Source: Nitrosospira sp. Nsp11
GTDB lineage: Bacteria > Pseudomonadota > Gammaproteobacteria > Burkholderiales > Nitrosomonadaceae
Direction: 5' to 3'
Assembly: GCF_900142705.1 (NCBI RefSeq)
Contig: NZ_FRBV01000003.1
Location: 208,064-272,063 of the forward strand
DNA: 64,000 bases
Part shown: piece after piece, positions 32,789 to 41,125 of the stretch
Numbering within the stretch: the stretch's first letter is position 1
Layout: every line of letters begins with the position of its first letter
Made by a program: the position numbers and the translations under genes
The notes under the pieces: model-generated
Database searches by the model: none
What the model was told of the DNA's origin: nothing
What the model saw: the letters and a program-made list of their open reading frames with translations, nothing else

Positions 32789-33042
32789 TTCAAAATCCTC
32801 AAAATCTGCCCTCACCCAGTCACTTTTTCGCTGCGATTCTTTAAGTCCGACAAGCTGCTTGCGTCGCTAGTTCATGATAGCGATTGAAATTCAAATATCA
32901 ATCTCTTTAATCCCGATCGCCGCAAGCGCCTTCGCTTCCTTATGTTACTGCCATCTCTTATCCGGGATTGTGAAATGGCGAGTTTTTCTTAAAGACCAAG
33001 TGCAAGCGCATTTTTTACTTAAGGAAGAGGACTGGAAAAAAT

Positions 33043-33062
33043 AGCTGTAGGAACATACAGCT
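33043..33062. repeat. AGCTGTA palindrome, copy 2
   Basis: Seven-base perfect arms AGCTGTA (33043-33049) and TACAGCT (33056-33062) with a six-base spacer. It lies 124 bases before the start of the ATP-grasp gene, a plausible operator or activator position. Confidence 0.55.
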
Positions 33063-33186
33063 TGTTAGGGTCAAACGAAGGATTAGAATCCGCGACTAGC
33101 CTTGATGTCCCCACTTGGCTTTTGGACCCCGTTGATACCGAAGGCTTGATCCAGCCCCCGGCCCCCCTTACACAGGTAGTAAAAGA

Positions 33187-34377
33187 ATGCATAAGCTTGA
33201 AGTGCTTTTAATTGGCGGATACTGGCCAGAACTGATGATGACGGTACTGGGTTTATTAACACGGGCCGGGTTTACCGTGGATGTGATTTCGACCAATGCT
33301 TTTTTTAAAAAAAACAGATCAATACGAGATTATTTCCTTGCTGAAAAAAATGATCTACTCGTGAAAATCGCCTCGGAAAAGATAAAAAAAGAATACACGT
33401 TAGTTGTTATCGGAGACGATCCCACATTAGGAAAAATATTGAATTCCGATCTGTCCACGGAAGAAAAATTAGCGTTGCTTCCGGTTTTGTCGGAGAAGCA
33501 CTTTGCACATATTTTTTCTAAAATTGGCTTATCCCAAGCTTTTAAAAGAAGTGGGGTTCTAACGCCTGATTTCCGGATCGCCAATGACGAACATGAACTG
33601 AAAAATGCGGTAAGGGAATTGGGTCATCCCGTCATTATCAAACTCGATTCATCCTCGGGTGGCAAGGGAATATTTGAAAGTTCAGGCGATGACGGATTTG
33701 ATAATTTGATAACCAACATAAAGACCTATCCCGTTTTGGTGCAAAAGAAGATAAAAGGCGCGGAAGTGTCCATGGAGGCTTTTTACCAAAATGGCAAGCT
33801 TATTCATTTTGCCTGCTCGACACCGGAAAAATACAAATACAAATTCGGACCCACCTCAGTGAGGCGATATGTACAACTTTCTCAATTGGACGAAAAGGTT
33901 TTTGAGGATCTCGGGTTACTGGGGAGGGCATTGGGTGCCGATGGTTTCATAAATATCAGTTCCATCCGGTCCGATCTGGATCAAAAGCTATATTTTTTCG
34001 AGGCTGATATGAGGCCGAACCTGTGGGTCAGTCACCCGCGCTACTTTGGCGATGATCCAGCCAAAGTGATTAACCGGTATTTTTCCACGCGGAAAATCCT
34101 CACGTCCCCTTATCCTGTTAACGCCGGCCACCCTGAACAGATCCTGCTATCGCATCCGTTAAGAATAGGCCTGGGCGATTTGATCTTGAACCGTTATCAG
34201 GTTTGGCGGCATCTTCCAGAGAACTTCTTGTATTTAACGTTGCGCTACCGCGCCTGGGCATGGGTGACAGACACAATGGCCAAACGCTATAAGCGTTTAT
34301 TGCCCAAACCATACCGGGCGCTGGTGAAAAAACATATTTCGTCAATTAAATATTCATTTTCAAGCGGTTCAACGTAG
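33187..34377 (+). CDS. ATP-grasp domain protein, possibly cell-envelope related
   Basis: A 396-residue protein. After an N-terminal pre-ATP-grasp domain (about 1-105) comes the ATP-grasp fold with HPVIIKLDSSSGGKGIF (glycine-rich loop) and VLVQKKIKGAEVSMEAF, then the metal-binding end (FFEADMRPNLWVSHPRYF). The family joins a carboxylate to an amine or thiol through an acyl phosphate; the substrate here is unknown. It is richer in A+T and Lys codons than neighbouring genes, which suggests later arrival. The glycosyltransferase gene converges with it. Confidence 0.8.
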   Translation: MHKLEVLLIGGYWPELMMTVLGLLTRAGFTVDVISTNAFFKKNRSIRDYFLAEKNDLLVKIASEKIKKEYTLVVIGDDPTLGKILNSDLSTEEKLALLPVLSEKHFAHIFSKIGLSQAFKRSGVLTPDFRIANDEHELKNAVRELGHPVIIKLDSSSGGKGIFESSGDDGFDNLITNIKTYPVLVQKKIKGAEVSMEAFYQNGKLIHFACSTPEKYKYKFGPTSVRRYVQLSQLDEKVFEDLGLLGRALGADGFINISSIRSDLDQKLYFFEADMRPNLWVSHPRYFGDDPAKVINRYFSTRKILTSPYPVNAGHPEQILLSHPLRIGLGDLILNRYQVWRHLPENFLYLTLRYRAWAWVTDTMAKRYKRLLPKPYRALVKKHISSIKYSFSSGST

Positions 34378-34451
34378 AAGGCTCAGGGTAGAAGGTCGAG
34401 GTTAGAAATAAGGTAGAAATAATCCCACCCGACTGTTTCCCCTGTTTGAGA

Positions 34452-35681
34452 TCATTCCCGGCCGGATGTGCCTGACTGGATTTTTGCCTCCGCTACGGCA
34501 TCCAGAATTTTATTCTGCGGCAAACGCGTGACTTTGGGGCCGGAGCGGTTTGAAGTCACCTCTGACAGTATCTCAAGAACCTCCCGTGCATATCGCTCCT
34601 GCGTAAACCTGTTCGCTGCCCATTGTTGGGCAGCATGCCCGATGCTGAGGCTCTCCTTCGGGTTGTCGTGCAGGAACCGTATTCGTTCAGCCAGCTCTTT
34701 TACATTTTCCCATTCATAGAGAAGACCCGTCTTGCCGTGCTGAATGATCTCCGCTGTTGCCCCCCTGGCGCTTCCTATGACGGGCTTTCCCGCAAGCATC
34801 GCTTCCACCGCCACCCGGCCAAAGGCCTCCCATCGGGAACACACAAGCACGACATCGGCGTTACGTATGAGGGGCATCGGATCTTCGGCATAGCCGTGAA
34901 ATTTTATCCGTCGGGTGACATCGAGGGTCATTGCCAGCCGCACCAGTTCCGCGCGGTAGCGTTTTCCATCGTCCCCCACCAGCAACAAATGAACATTGAT
35001 GTTCTTTCCGACCAGTTCCGCAAGCGCAGAGATTGCCTGGTGCTGGCCTTTCCATCGATGCAGGGAGCCGATAATGACGCACTGGAAAAATATTCGATCC
35101 TTGACCAGGCTGGTTGAATTCCCAACATTGGGGCGTGGGGTAACCGACTGGTAAATTACGCGGATCTTGTCCGCATTACGGAGATGTTTGTAATCATCCC
35201 CAACAGACCGGGAAGTGACAATAATCGCATTGGACAAACGATCCATGAGATACGAGACAGCGGGTTCGCCCAGATCGAATCTCTGGCTGGGATTATGGCG
35301 CAAGGACTCATGCGAATGCCAGATGTGCGGCAGGCGTAGAAGCCGCGCGGCGAACGCGCCGACCCCGGTTACCACCGTATTGGTATAGACAACGTCCGCA
35401 TTCCAATTTTTAATTACCTGGGCCACGCGGATACTCATGAGCGCTGTTTTCAGGAGGCGCATTACACGATATGGAAGCGCCCTTGGGCGAGACATCCAGA
35501 CTGGATAACCGATGATTCGCCATTTAATGTTTAGGCGGTCAAGCTCGTCCAGAAGCGGACCCTTCTTGGGAACCAATACCAGGGCCTCGACACCCGAGCG
35601 AAGCAGCCCCTGCAGCAACTCGAGCAAAGCCAATTCCGCACCGTACCGCCCAGCGGAATGAGAAATAAAACATACGCGCAT
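34452..35681 (-). CDS. GT4-family glycosyltransferase
   Basis: A 409-residue protein with the GT-B double Rossmann fold. The N-terminus MRVCFISHSAGRYGAELALL is the typical acceptor-domain start, and the C-terminal donor-sugar site contains EAFGRVAVEAMLAGKPVIGS, the E(x7)E signature of retaining GT4 enzymes. I chose the ATG at 35681; the frame extends to a TTG at 35762, adding 27 residues that do not fit the family. It probably adds a sugar to a surface polysaccharide. No polysaccharide operon is adjacent. Confidence 0.88.
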   Translation of the reverse strand: MRVCFISHSAGRYGAELALLELLQGLLRSGVEALVLVPKKGPLLDELDRLNIKWRIIGYPVWMSRPRALPYRVMRLLKTALMSIRVAQVIKNWNADVVYTNTVVTGVGAFAARLLRLPHIWHSHESLRHNPSQRFDLGEPAVSYLMDRLSNAIIVTSRSVGDDYKHLRNADKIRVIYQSVTPRPNVGNSTSLVKDRIFFQCVIIGSLHRWKGQHQAISALAELVGKNINVHLLLVGDDGKRYRAELVRLAMTLDVTRRIKFHGYAEDPMPLIRNADVVLVCSRWEAFGRVAVEAMLAGKPVIGSARGATAEIIQHGKTGLLYEWENVKELAERIRFLHDNPKESLSIGHAAQQWAANRFTQERYAREVLEILSEVTSNRSGPKVTRLPQNKILDAVAEAKIQSGTSGRE

Positions 35682-35762
35682 TGGTGAGTTTCCCTGAGCC
35701 AGACGAAGTGCCGAAGTGTCGGCAGCCCAGCCATCGATAAATTGAGAATACGTGGCCGACAA

Positions 35763-36461
35763 CCTTCTTTAGGCGGCAGTTATTTATTAGGCACGAGAAT
35801 TGCAGATAAAAACAGCTGTAAGAAATTACAGGTGGGAGCGGCGGAGAGGTTTAACTCTAAATATGACGTATCGCCGGAAGCAAGAGGCCGATACACATTT
35901 TGTGATAGAGCGTGGATCGGGCTGCCTTGTAACAACTTAACCCATACAGAAGTGATTATCTAAGGCTCGAATAGCGAGAAAAAAGCCTTTCTTCTTTGCT
36001 GATTACCCCTGTTTCACCTGTTCCATACTTCTTTCAATCTTTTTGAATTCTGATCTCCAGATCAGCCAGGGCAGCACATGCGGCTGGACCCTCAGACTTT
36101 CCACCGGCGACAGTATTTTCCAGTTTCCCTCCGTTAAGGAGGCGGTGACAAGCCCCTACGCCCTCGTGGCGAGGGAGTCGAAAATCAATAATTAATAAGA
36201 GCGCACTGCGCAATTGTACCGCCAGGCATCAACTGGATTGGCATTCCGGGGTGACCCGGCATCCAAGTCAGCTTGATCCATTCAACCGGGAGGTTTCCGA
36301 AATTCGTCGATAACTTGTGACCCTTGCTCATAAGGATGTAAGTGTTGGTGTAGTCACGTTGACACTCAAAACTTTCATGCAACCGAGGCAGCAGGAGCGG
36401 GCAGCAGGAACGCGACGGATCCGTGAGATGCCCGATTCATTAATCCAGAGGGAGATAAATC
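35763..36461. other. about 700-base intergenic region
   Basis: No convincing gene. It holds the third AGCTGTAA palindrome (35814-35833) and a small CCCTCG/CGAGGG hairpin near 36160. A 65-codon minus-strand frame at 36185-36382 has no ribosome binding site and no family. Just before the cytochrome gene, GAGGGAG supports its TTG start. Confidence 0.5.
35814..35833. repeat. AGCTGTAA palindrome, copy 3
   Basis: AGCTGTAA (35814-35821) and TTACAGGT (35826-35833), one mismatch from perfect, with spacer GAAA; one flanking C/G pair extends it. It stands about 130 bases upstream of the glycosyltransferase start codon on the minus strand. Confidence 0.5.
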
Positions 36462-38180
36462 TTGAAAATAAAAGTTCTATCCTGTATCGGCAGCATTCTA
36501 TCCGCCTTGGCCGTGCTCGCGTCCCCGGCTTCATCTGCCGCCGAACCCGTGCTCATGGACCAGGGCACGAAATGGACGGCCTCGGACCGAAAGGATTTCT
36601 ATAGTCGTGACCAGGGGTCGCGTATCATGCCGCTACGCTGGATCTCCGCATTGAAGCAACCAGACGGCCAGCAATTCATGGCTGATAGCCTGAGCCGATA
36701 CGGCTTCCTGCCCAATAAAACCAGCAAGCCCGCAGGACTACCTATCGGATTTACCGTTGCAAGCGGAAGCGAGGAACAGGAAATCGGCATGAATTGTTCC
36801 GCCTGCCATACCCGTCAAATTGAGGTTAACGGCACCGCGTATCTGATCGACGGTGGGCCGGGAATTGTCGATTTCCAGCGTTTTCTAGCTGACCTCGATG
36901 TTGCCGTAGGCGCCATCCTGACAAACAAACAGGCGTTCACGGATTTCGCGCACGCTGTACTGGGTCAGTCGGCGACTGCAAAGAACAAGGAGATGTTGCG
37001 GGAATCAGTGAAGGCCTGGTATTTGCCCTATCACACGTTGATTGAGCGTTCACTTCCTGCACAGCCTTGGGGGCCCGCGCGACTCGACGCGGTATCGATG
37101 ATCTTCAACCGGCTCGCCGGCCTCGATATCGGTTCTTCGCCTACCCGTATTATTCCCGAAAACATTCAGCCAGCCATCGCGCCGGTACGCTATCCGTTCC
37201 TTTGGAATGCCGCAATCCAGGACAAGACCCAATGGCCTGGTTTCGCCAGCAATGGCAATGATATTCTTGGCCTTGCCAGGAATCTTGGAGAAGTTTATGG
37301 CGTGTTTGGGATTTTTCGTCCAAAGAAAGATGCGGGGCATTTACTCGGAATCGACTACCTGCACAAAAACTCAGCTGAATTTCAGGGGCTGGGCGCATTG
37401 GAAAATTTGGTAAAAAAAATAGGCCCTCCCAAATGGGCATGGAAGGTAGATCAGCAACTTGCGGATAAAGGCAAGGAGATCTTTGCACGCAATACTGGAC
37501 AGGGTGGCTGCGCCGATTGCCACGGCATCAAACCGGGGAAAACCCAGTTTCTCAACCAAAAAACCTGGGCCACGCCCGTAATGGATGTCGGTACGGATTC
37601 CAGGGAGTACGAGGTTCTCGGCCGGACGGTCAAGACGGGTGTACTTGACGGCGCGAAAATTCCGCTTCTCGCCAAGCCGCTAAAGCCCGTCGATACTGCC
37701 TTCAATGTTCTGAGCACAGCCGTCCTCGGCTCCATCCTTCAGCACTACGTTCCCGTCCTTATGAAAACCGAAGACGAAGCTCGGATGAAGGGCGCACAGT
37801 CTCCTTTTCCGCCGGAAACAGAATCTCTTCGGGATGCGTTCATTGCGCCCCTACCGGCTGCCACACCGTCCTACGCGTATGAATCGCGCGTCCTTGAGGG
37901 GATCTGGGCGGCTGCTCCCTATCTTCACAATGGATCAGTTCCCACGCTGGCGGAGCTGCTGAAACCGGCGGCTGAACGGGTGAGTTCCTTCAAGATCGGT
38001 CCGGCTTACGATACAGATAATGTAGGCCTTGCCATTGAGCAAACCAAGTTCGACTATACGCTGGAGACTACGGATTGCAGTGATCGAAATTCCGGCAACA
38101 GCCGCTGTGGCCATGAATTTGGCACTACACTTTCGGCTGACGAGAAAAAGGCATTGCTGGAGTACCTCAAAACACTCTGA
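36462..38180 (+). CDS. RoxA-like dihaem c-type cytochrome (cytochrome c peroxidase superfamily)
   Basis: A 572-residue exported protein: signal peptide about residues 1-27 (ASSAAEP), haem motif CSACH at 112-116 and CADCH at 350-354. Phrases such as YLIDGGPGIVDFQRFL and the late GIWAAAPYLHNGSVPTL are typical of the dihaem peroxidase/RoxA branch. RoxA cleaves rubber with oxygen; many relatives in bacteria that do not use rubber have unknown substrates, so only the fold is claimed. The start is TTG at 36462, supported by GAGGGAG eight bases upstream. It is a single gene followed by a palindrome. Confidence 0.85.
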   Translation: MKIKVLSCIGSILSALAVLASPASSAAEPVLMDQGTKWTASDRKDFYSRDQGSRIMPLRWISALKQPDGQQFMADSLSRYGFLPNKTSKPAGLPIGFTVASGSEEQEIGMNCSACHTRQIEVNGTAYLIDGGPGIVDFQRFLADLDVAVGAILTNKQAFTDFAHAVLGQSATAKNKEMLRESVKAWYLPYHTLIERSLPAQPWGPARLDAVSMIFNRLAGLDIGSSPTRIIPENIQPAIAPVRYPFLWNAAIQDKTQWPGFASNGNDILGLARNLGEVYGVFGIFRPKKDAGHLLGIDYLHKNSAEFQGLGALENLVKKIGPPKWAWKVDQQLADKGKEIFARNTGQGGCADCHGIKPGKTQFLNQKTWATPVMDVGTDSREYEVLGRTVKTGVLDGAKIPLLAKPLKPVDTAFNVLSTAVLGSILQHYVPVLMKTEDEARMKGAQSPFPPETESLRDAFIAPLPAATPSYAYESRVLEGIWAAAPYLHNGSVPTLAELLKPAAERVSSFKIGPAYDTDNVGLAIEQTKFDYTLETTDCSDRNSGNSRCGHEFGTTLSADEKKALLEYLKTL

Positions 38181-38189
38181 TCTAGCTAT

Positions 38190-38342
38190 GTCAAATACTG
38201 CTTCTTCGATATCGAAGAAGCAGTTTACAAGAACCTGCCTTCTCCATCGATAGGCGTCCTGCTCAACGACAATCGTTCCAGCGTTATCAAACAAGACATG
38301 CTCGGGAACGCCACCAAAATACCCAAATGCCTGCTCAAGACC
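38190..38342 (-). pseudogene. fragment of an IS21-type transposase (IstA)
   Basis: Reading the minus strand from about 38342 gives GLEQAFGYFGGVPEHVLFDN followed by AGTIVVEQDAYRW, which resembles the catalytic-core phrase FEYFGGVPR..LYDN..TVV..DAYG of IS21 IstA. Only about 35-50 codons survive, with no start and no matching ends, so it is a relic. It lies between the cytochrome gene and the first CRISPR repeat. Confidence 0.45.
38197..38224. terminator. 28-base perfect palindrome after the cytochrome gene
   Basis: The 14-base arms meet without a spacer: ACTGCTTCTTCGAT (38197-38210) and its complement (38211-38224). It begins 17 bases after the cytochrome stop and is followed by TTTAC, so as RNA it could act as a weak terminator. 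As DNA it could be a protein-binding site or part of the IS21 relic. Confidence 0.45.
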
Positions 38343-38366
38343 TTTGCTGCACTACCGCAGACCGTA

Positions 38367-39790
38367 CGTCCGGCCAGAGCGCAAATCCCAATCTGCTAAA
38401 CTGTAAAACTCGCGCTCGAGTACGCGGAGTACGTTCCGGCCAGAGCGCAAATCCCAATCTGCTAAACTAATACAGCGTTTCGACTCCTGAAGGCGTTGGT
38501 TCCGGCCAGAGCGCAAATCCCAATCTGCTAAACTCGAGCAATGCCACGATCATCACCTACGTGGGTTCCGGCCAGAGCGCAAATCCCAATCTGCTAAACT
38601 ACAAGGAATTCGCCCGCGTAAAGCAGGATAGTTCCGGCCAGAGCGCAAATCCCAATCTGCTAAACTGCCGTATTGCCGGAGTGGATACGCACGCCGGTTC
38701 CGGCCAGAGCGCAAATCCCAATCTGCTAAACTGTAACAGGATCGAGATGGCTAAATTATCCAGTTCCGGCCAGAGCGCAAATCCCAATCTGCTAAACTAC
38801 GTATAGAGTTATTGGGCGAACCGTGGAAGTTCCGGCCAGAGCGCAAATCCCAATCTGCTAAACTGCCTGGACGATGAGACGTACCGTGCAATGCGTTCCG
38901 GCCAGAGCGCAAATCCCAATCTGCTAAACTGTTGGCGCCGTTATCCCAGTTGATATTCACGTTCCGGCCAGAGCGCAAATCCCAATCTGCTAAACTGCGA
39001 GGCAATGCGCGACATTGCCACTCTGGGGTTCCGGCCAGAGCGCAAATCCCAATCTGCTAAACTTTCATATTTGAGTAGGCGACAGTACCGCCTGTTCCGG
39101 CCAGAGCGCAAATCCCAATCTGCTAAACTCGGGCGGGCCTTCACGGTGAACTTCAACGAGTTCCGGCCAGAGCGCAAATCCCAATCTGCTAAACTACTCG
39201 CGTCGAATGCAGATATGGTGGGTCTGTTCCGGCCAGAGCGCAAATCCCAATCTGCTAAACTAGGCATTCCGAAAACAAATCAGACTCAGTGGTTCCGGCC
39301 AGAGCGCAAATCCCAATCTGCTAAACTTTGGTATGGGATGCCCTGGACTTCGCCACAGTTCCGGCCAGAGCGCAAATCCCAATCTGCTAAACTTAGACCT
39401 CGCTGCGGCACAGCAGCTCATCAAGTTCCGGCCAGAGCGCAAATCCCAATCTGCTAAACTGCTTGGACACCGCGCTCCCTCGCACGTAGAGTTCCGGCCA
39501 GAGCGCAAATCCCAATCTGCTAAACTCTTGTCCGCACTGTGGCACGGTTGACGGTAGTTCCGGCCAGAGCGCAAATCCCAATCTGCTAAACTGGTTTCTT
39601 TGGGGGGTACTTCTCGACACTAGTTCCGGCCAGAGCGCAAATCCCAATCTGCTAAACTGCGGCGAATGATAACAAGGGCGCGATAGACGTTCCGGCCAGA
39701 GCGCAAATCCCAATCTGCTAAACTTGAGGTGGCTTTTTTATTGCCCGTTAGTCCGTTCCGGCCAGAGCGCAAATCCCAATCTGCTAAACT
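38367..39790 (+). CRISPR. type II-C CRISPR array, 22 repeats and 21 spacers
   Basis: A 36-base repeat beginning GTTCCGGCC and ending CTGCTAAACT recurs with a 66-67-base period. Repeat starts: 38367, 38433, 38499, 38565, 38631, 38697, 38763, 38829, 38895, 38961, 39028, 39094, 39160, 39226, 39292, 39358, 39425, 39491, 39557, 39623, 39689 and 39755. Nineteen spacers are 30 bases; those before 39028 and 39425 are 31. All repeats are identical except the first, which differs at its first two bases and is probably the oldest end. The orientation is set by the tracrRNA anti-repeat, which requires crRNA to be read from the plus strand. Each repeat ends in TGCTAAACT, resembling an extended -10 element, so every spacer may have its own promoter, as reported for Neisseria meningitidis. 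Confidence 0.98.
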
Positions 39791-39796
39791 AGCTGC

Positions 39797-39829
39797 GCGT
39801 TAACCCCCTGATGTTCAGGGGGTTAACGC
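39797..39829. terminator. strong hairpin between the array and cas2
   Basis: Perfect 15-base arms (39797-39811 and 39815-39829; the first begins GCGTTAACCCCC) with loop TGT, six bases after the last repeat and 30 bases past the cas2 stop. Array transcripts (+) and cas transcripts (-) meet here, so a bidirectional transcription stop is likely, although neither side carries a T-run. It could also serve at the spacer-insertion end. Confidence 0.6.
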
Positions 39830-39859
39830 ATTTATGAGAATAAGAAAGCGGGATTTTCA

Positions 39860-40186
39860 TCAAAAAAGATCGTACTGATCCGGGGCTTTTTTGCAGAGTT
39901 GTTTGGTTTTTCCGCGAAAAGCGATGATGCGTTCATACTGTTTGTCGGTAAATTGTAGGATATTCACCTTTCCACCAGCGGGTAAATTCCTTTCTACCTG
40001 TGTGCAGTAGGTATCTATCTGGCTTTGACTGCTGCAAAAGCGCATATAAACAGAAAATTGAGACATCTCAAAACCCATGTCAAGTAGGGCATTACGAAAC
40101 TCGGTCGCAGCCTTGCGCTCAGTTTTTTCGACCACTGGTAAATCAAACATTACCATAATCCACATGAGGCGATATCCTGAAAGCAT
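39860..40186 (-). CDS. cas2: CRISPR-associated endonuclease Cas2
   Basis: A 108-residue protein with the Cas2 ferredoxin-like start (WIMVMFDLPVVEKTERK, including the conserved Asp) and QFSVYMRFC in the second strand. Cas2 bridges two Cas1 dimers in the spacer-integration complex. It begins six bases after the cas1 stop, so it is the last gene of the cas9-cas1-cas2 operon. The length is usual for type II. Confidence 0.97.
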   Translation of the reverse strand: MLSGYRLMWIMVMFDLPVVEKTERKAATEFRNALLDMGFEMSQFSVYMRFCSSQSQIDTYCTQVERNLPAGGKVNILQFTDKQYERIIAFRGKTKQLCKKAPDQYDLF

Positions 40187-40192
40187 GAGATA

Positions 40193-41122
40193 TCAGTCAT
40201 TTGATAGCGCTGCGGCCAGGGTAAGAGGCAAGCCCGGCAATGGCAGATCGAGCTTCTCTTTTCCACCCATAAAGATTTGCGCCAATGAGATAGCCAGTTT
40301 TTGAGCACAGACCATTACAGGGGTAGCACCCACGCTGGTTTGCATATCATCGTAAAGAGTTCTTACTAATGCCCGCTTACTCTCTGGCGTGACGAGGTTT
40401 TCACCCTGCTTTTGCAGTTGCCAGACTTTCAGGTCAATCATAGGCCGGAAGGGCTCCAGTAAGTCATCCACCAATCGCATGGCATTCCCTTCGTTACTGT
40501 GGTGCAGCCCTAAAGTAGGGTGAAGTCCTGCGGCAACCACAGCGCGTGCAGTGGCAGCGCGCAAGATCGTATAACCATAGTTGAGCATAGCGTTGAGTCC
40601 TCCCGCTTGCTGATCGCGGCGGAAGTCGTTACCGAATAGCAATCCCCAGTAACGTCGTGCTCCTTGGGCTTCAAGATTGTCCGGGTCGCCGGAACGCACC
40701 CTCCTAATCAAGGAAGAAAGTGGAATATCCGGAGCACCAGTAGCTTCGAGCGCAGCGGCCTGCTGCTGGAGCTTGGATTTGACGATCTCTGCCCATAGAC
40801 GTTTTATCAGTGGCTGGCTAGCAGCGACCTGCGCATCGAATCGCTTGGCTTGCTGGTAGTTGCCATCAATAGTCCACAGCATTCCTACTACATTGTGATT
40901 CGCTGCGCACAGCACAAAAGGCACGCCGCGCTCAGCCAATGCCACTAAGAGGTTGTTTGTATAACTCAGACCATGGGCATTGGCAATAACGGCGGCGATG
41001 TCATCCAGCGGCACTTGCCCCAGCTCCTTGCGATCACCTTCAGTATCCCGTATTACAAGAAAACCACGAGAGAGGAATAAGTGTCTCCGGTCATCGGCCA
41101 CCTCGACAATTCGACCGATCAC
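40193..41122 (-). CDS. cas1: CRISPR-associated integrase Cas1
   Basis: A 309-residue type II Cas1 with the expected N-terminal beta domain (SRGFLVIRD) and helical catalytic domain, including GLHPTLGLHHSNEGNAMRLVDDLLEPFRP, here quoted in parts: the metal-binding His is in LGLHHSN and the acidic residue in VDDLLEPFRP. The start is GTG at 41122, three bases after the cas9 stop, with AAGG upstream. With Cas2 it captures and inserts new spacers. Confidence 0.97.
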   Translation of the reverse strand: MIGRIVEVADDRRHLFLSRGFLVIRDTEGDRKELGQVPLDDIAAVIANAHGLSYTNNLLVALAERGVPFVLCAANHNVVGMLWTIDGNYQQAKRFDAQVAASQPLIKRLWAEIVKSKLQQQAAALEATGAPDIPLSSLIRRVRSGDPDNLEAQGARRYWGLLFGNDFRRDQQAGGLNAMLNYGYTILRAATARAVVAAGLHPTLGLHHSNEGNAMRLVDDLLEPFRPMIDLKVWQLQKQGENLVTPESKRALVRTLYDDMQTSVGATPVMVCAQKLAISLAQIFMGGKEKLDLPLPGLPLTLAAALSND

Positions 41123-41125
41123 CTA

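Larger units (their letters stand above)
32680..33186. other. about 500-base intergenic region with two inverted repeats
   Basis: No gene recognised. It contains the GGCCAATAG hairpin (32766-32788) and the second AGCTGTA palindrome (33043-33062), both listed separately. Around 33160 a run of C-rich sequence precedes the ATP-grasp gene. I see no clear promoter hexamers. Confidence 0.5.

Noticed and set aside
33060..33186. Sigma-54 promoter next to the AGCTGTA palindrome
   Set aside because: No GG-N10-GC pair with proper context was found near any of the three palindromes.
38561..39713. Several open frames across the CRISPR array
   Set aside because: They are translations of the repeat unit (for example SLADWDLRSGRN repeated) and are not genes.
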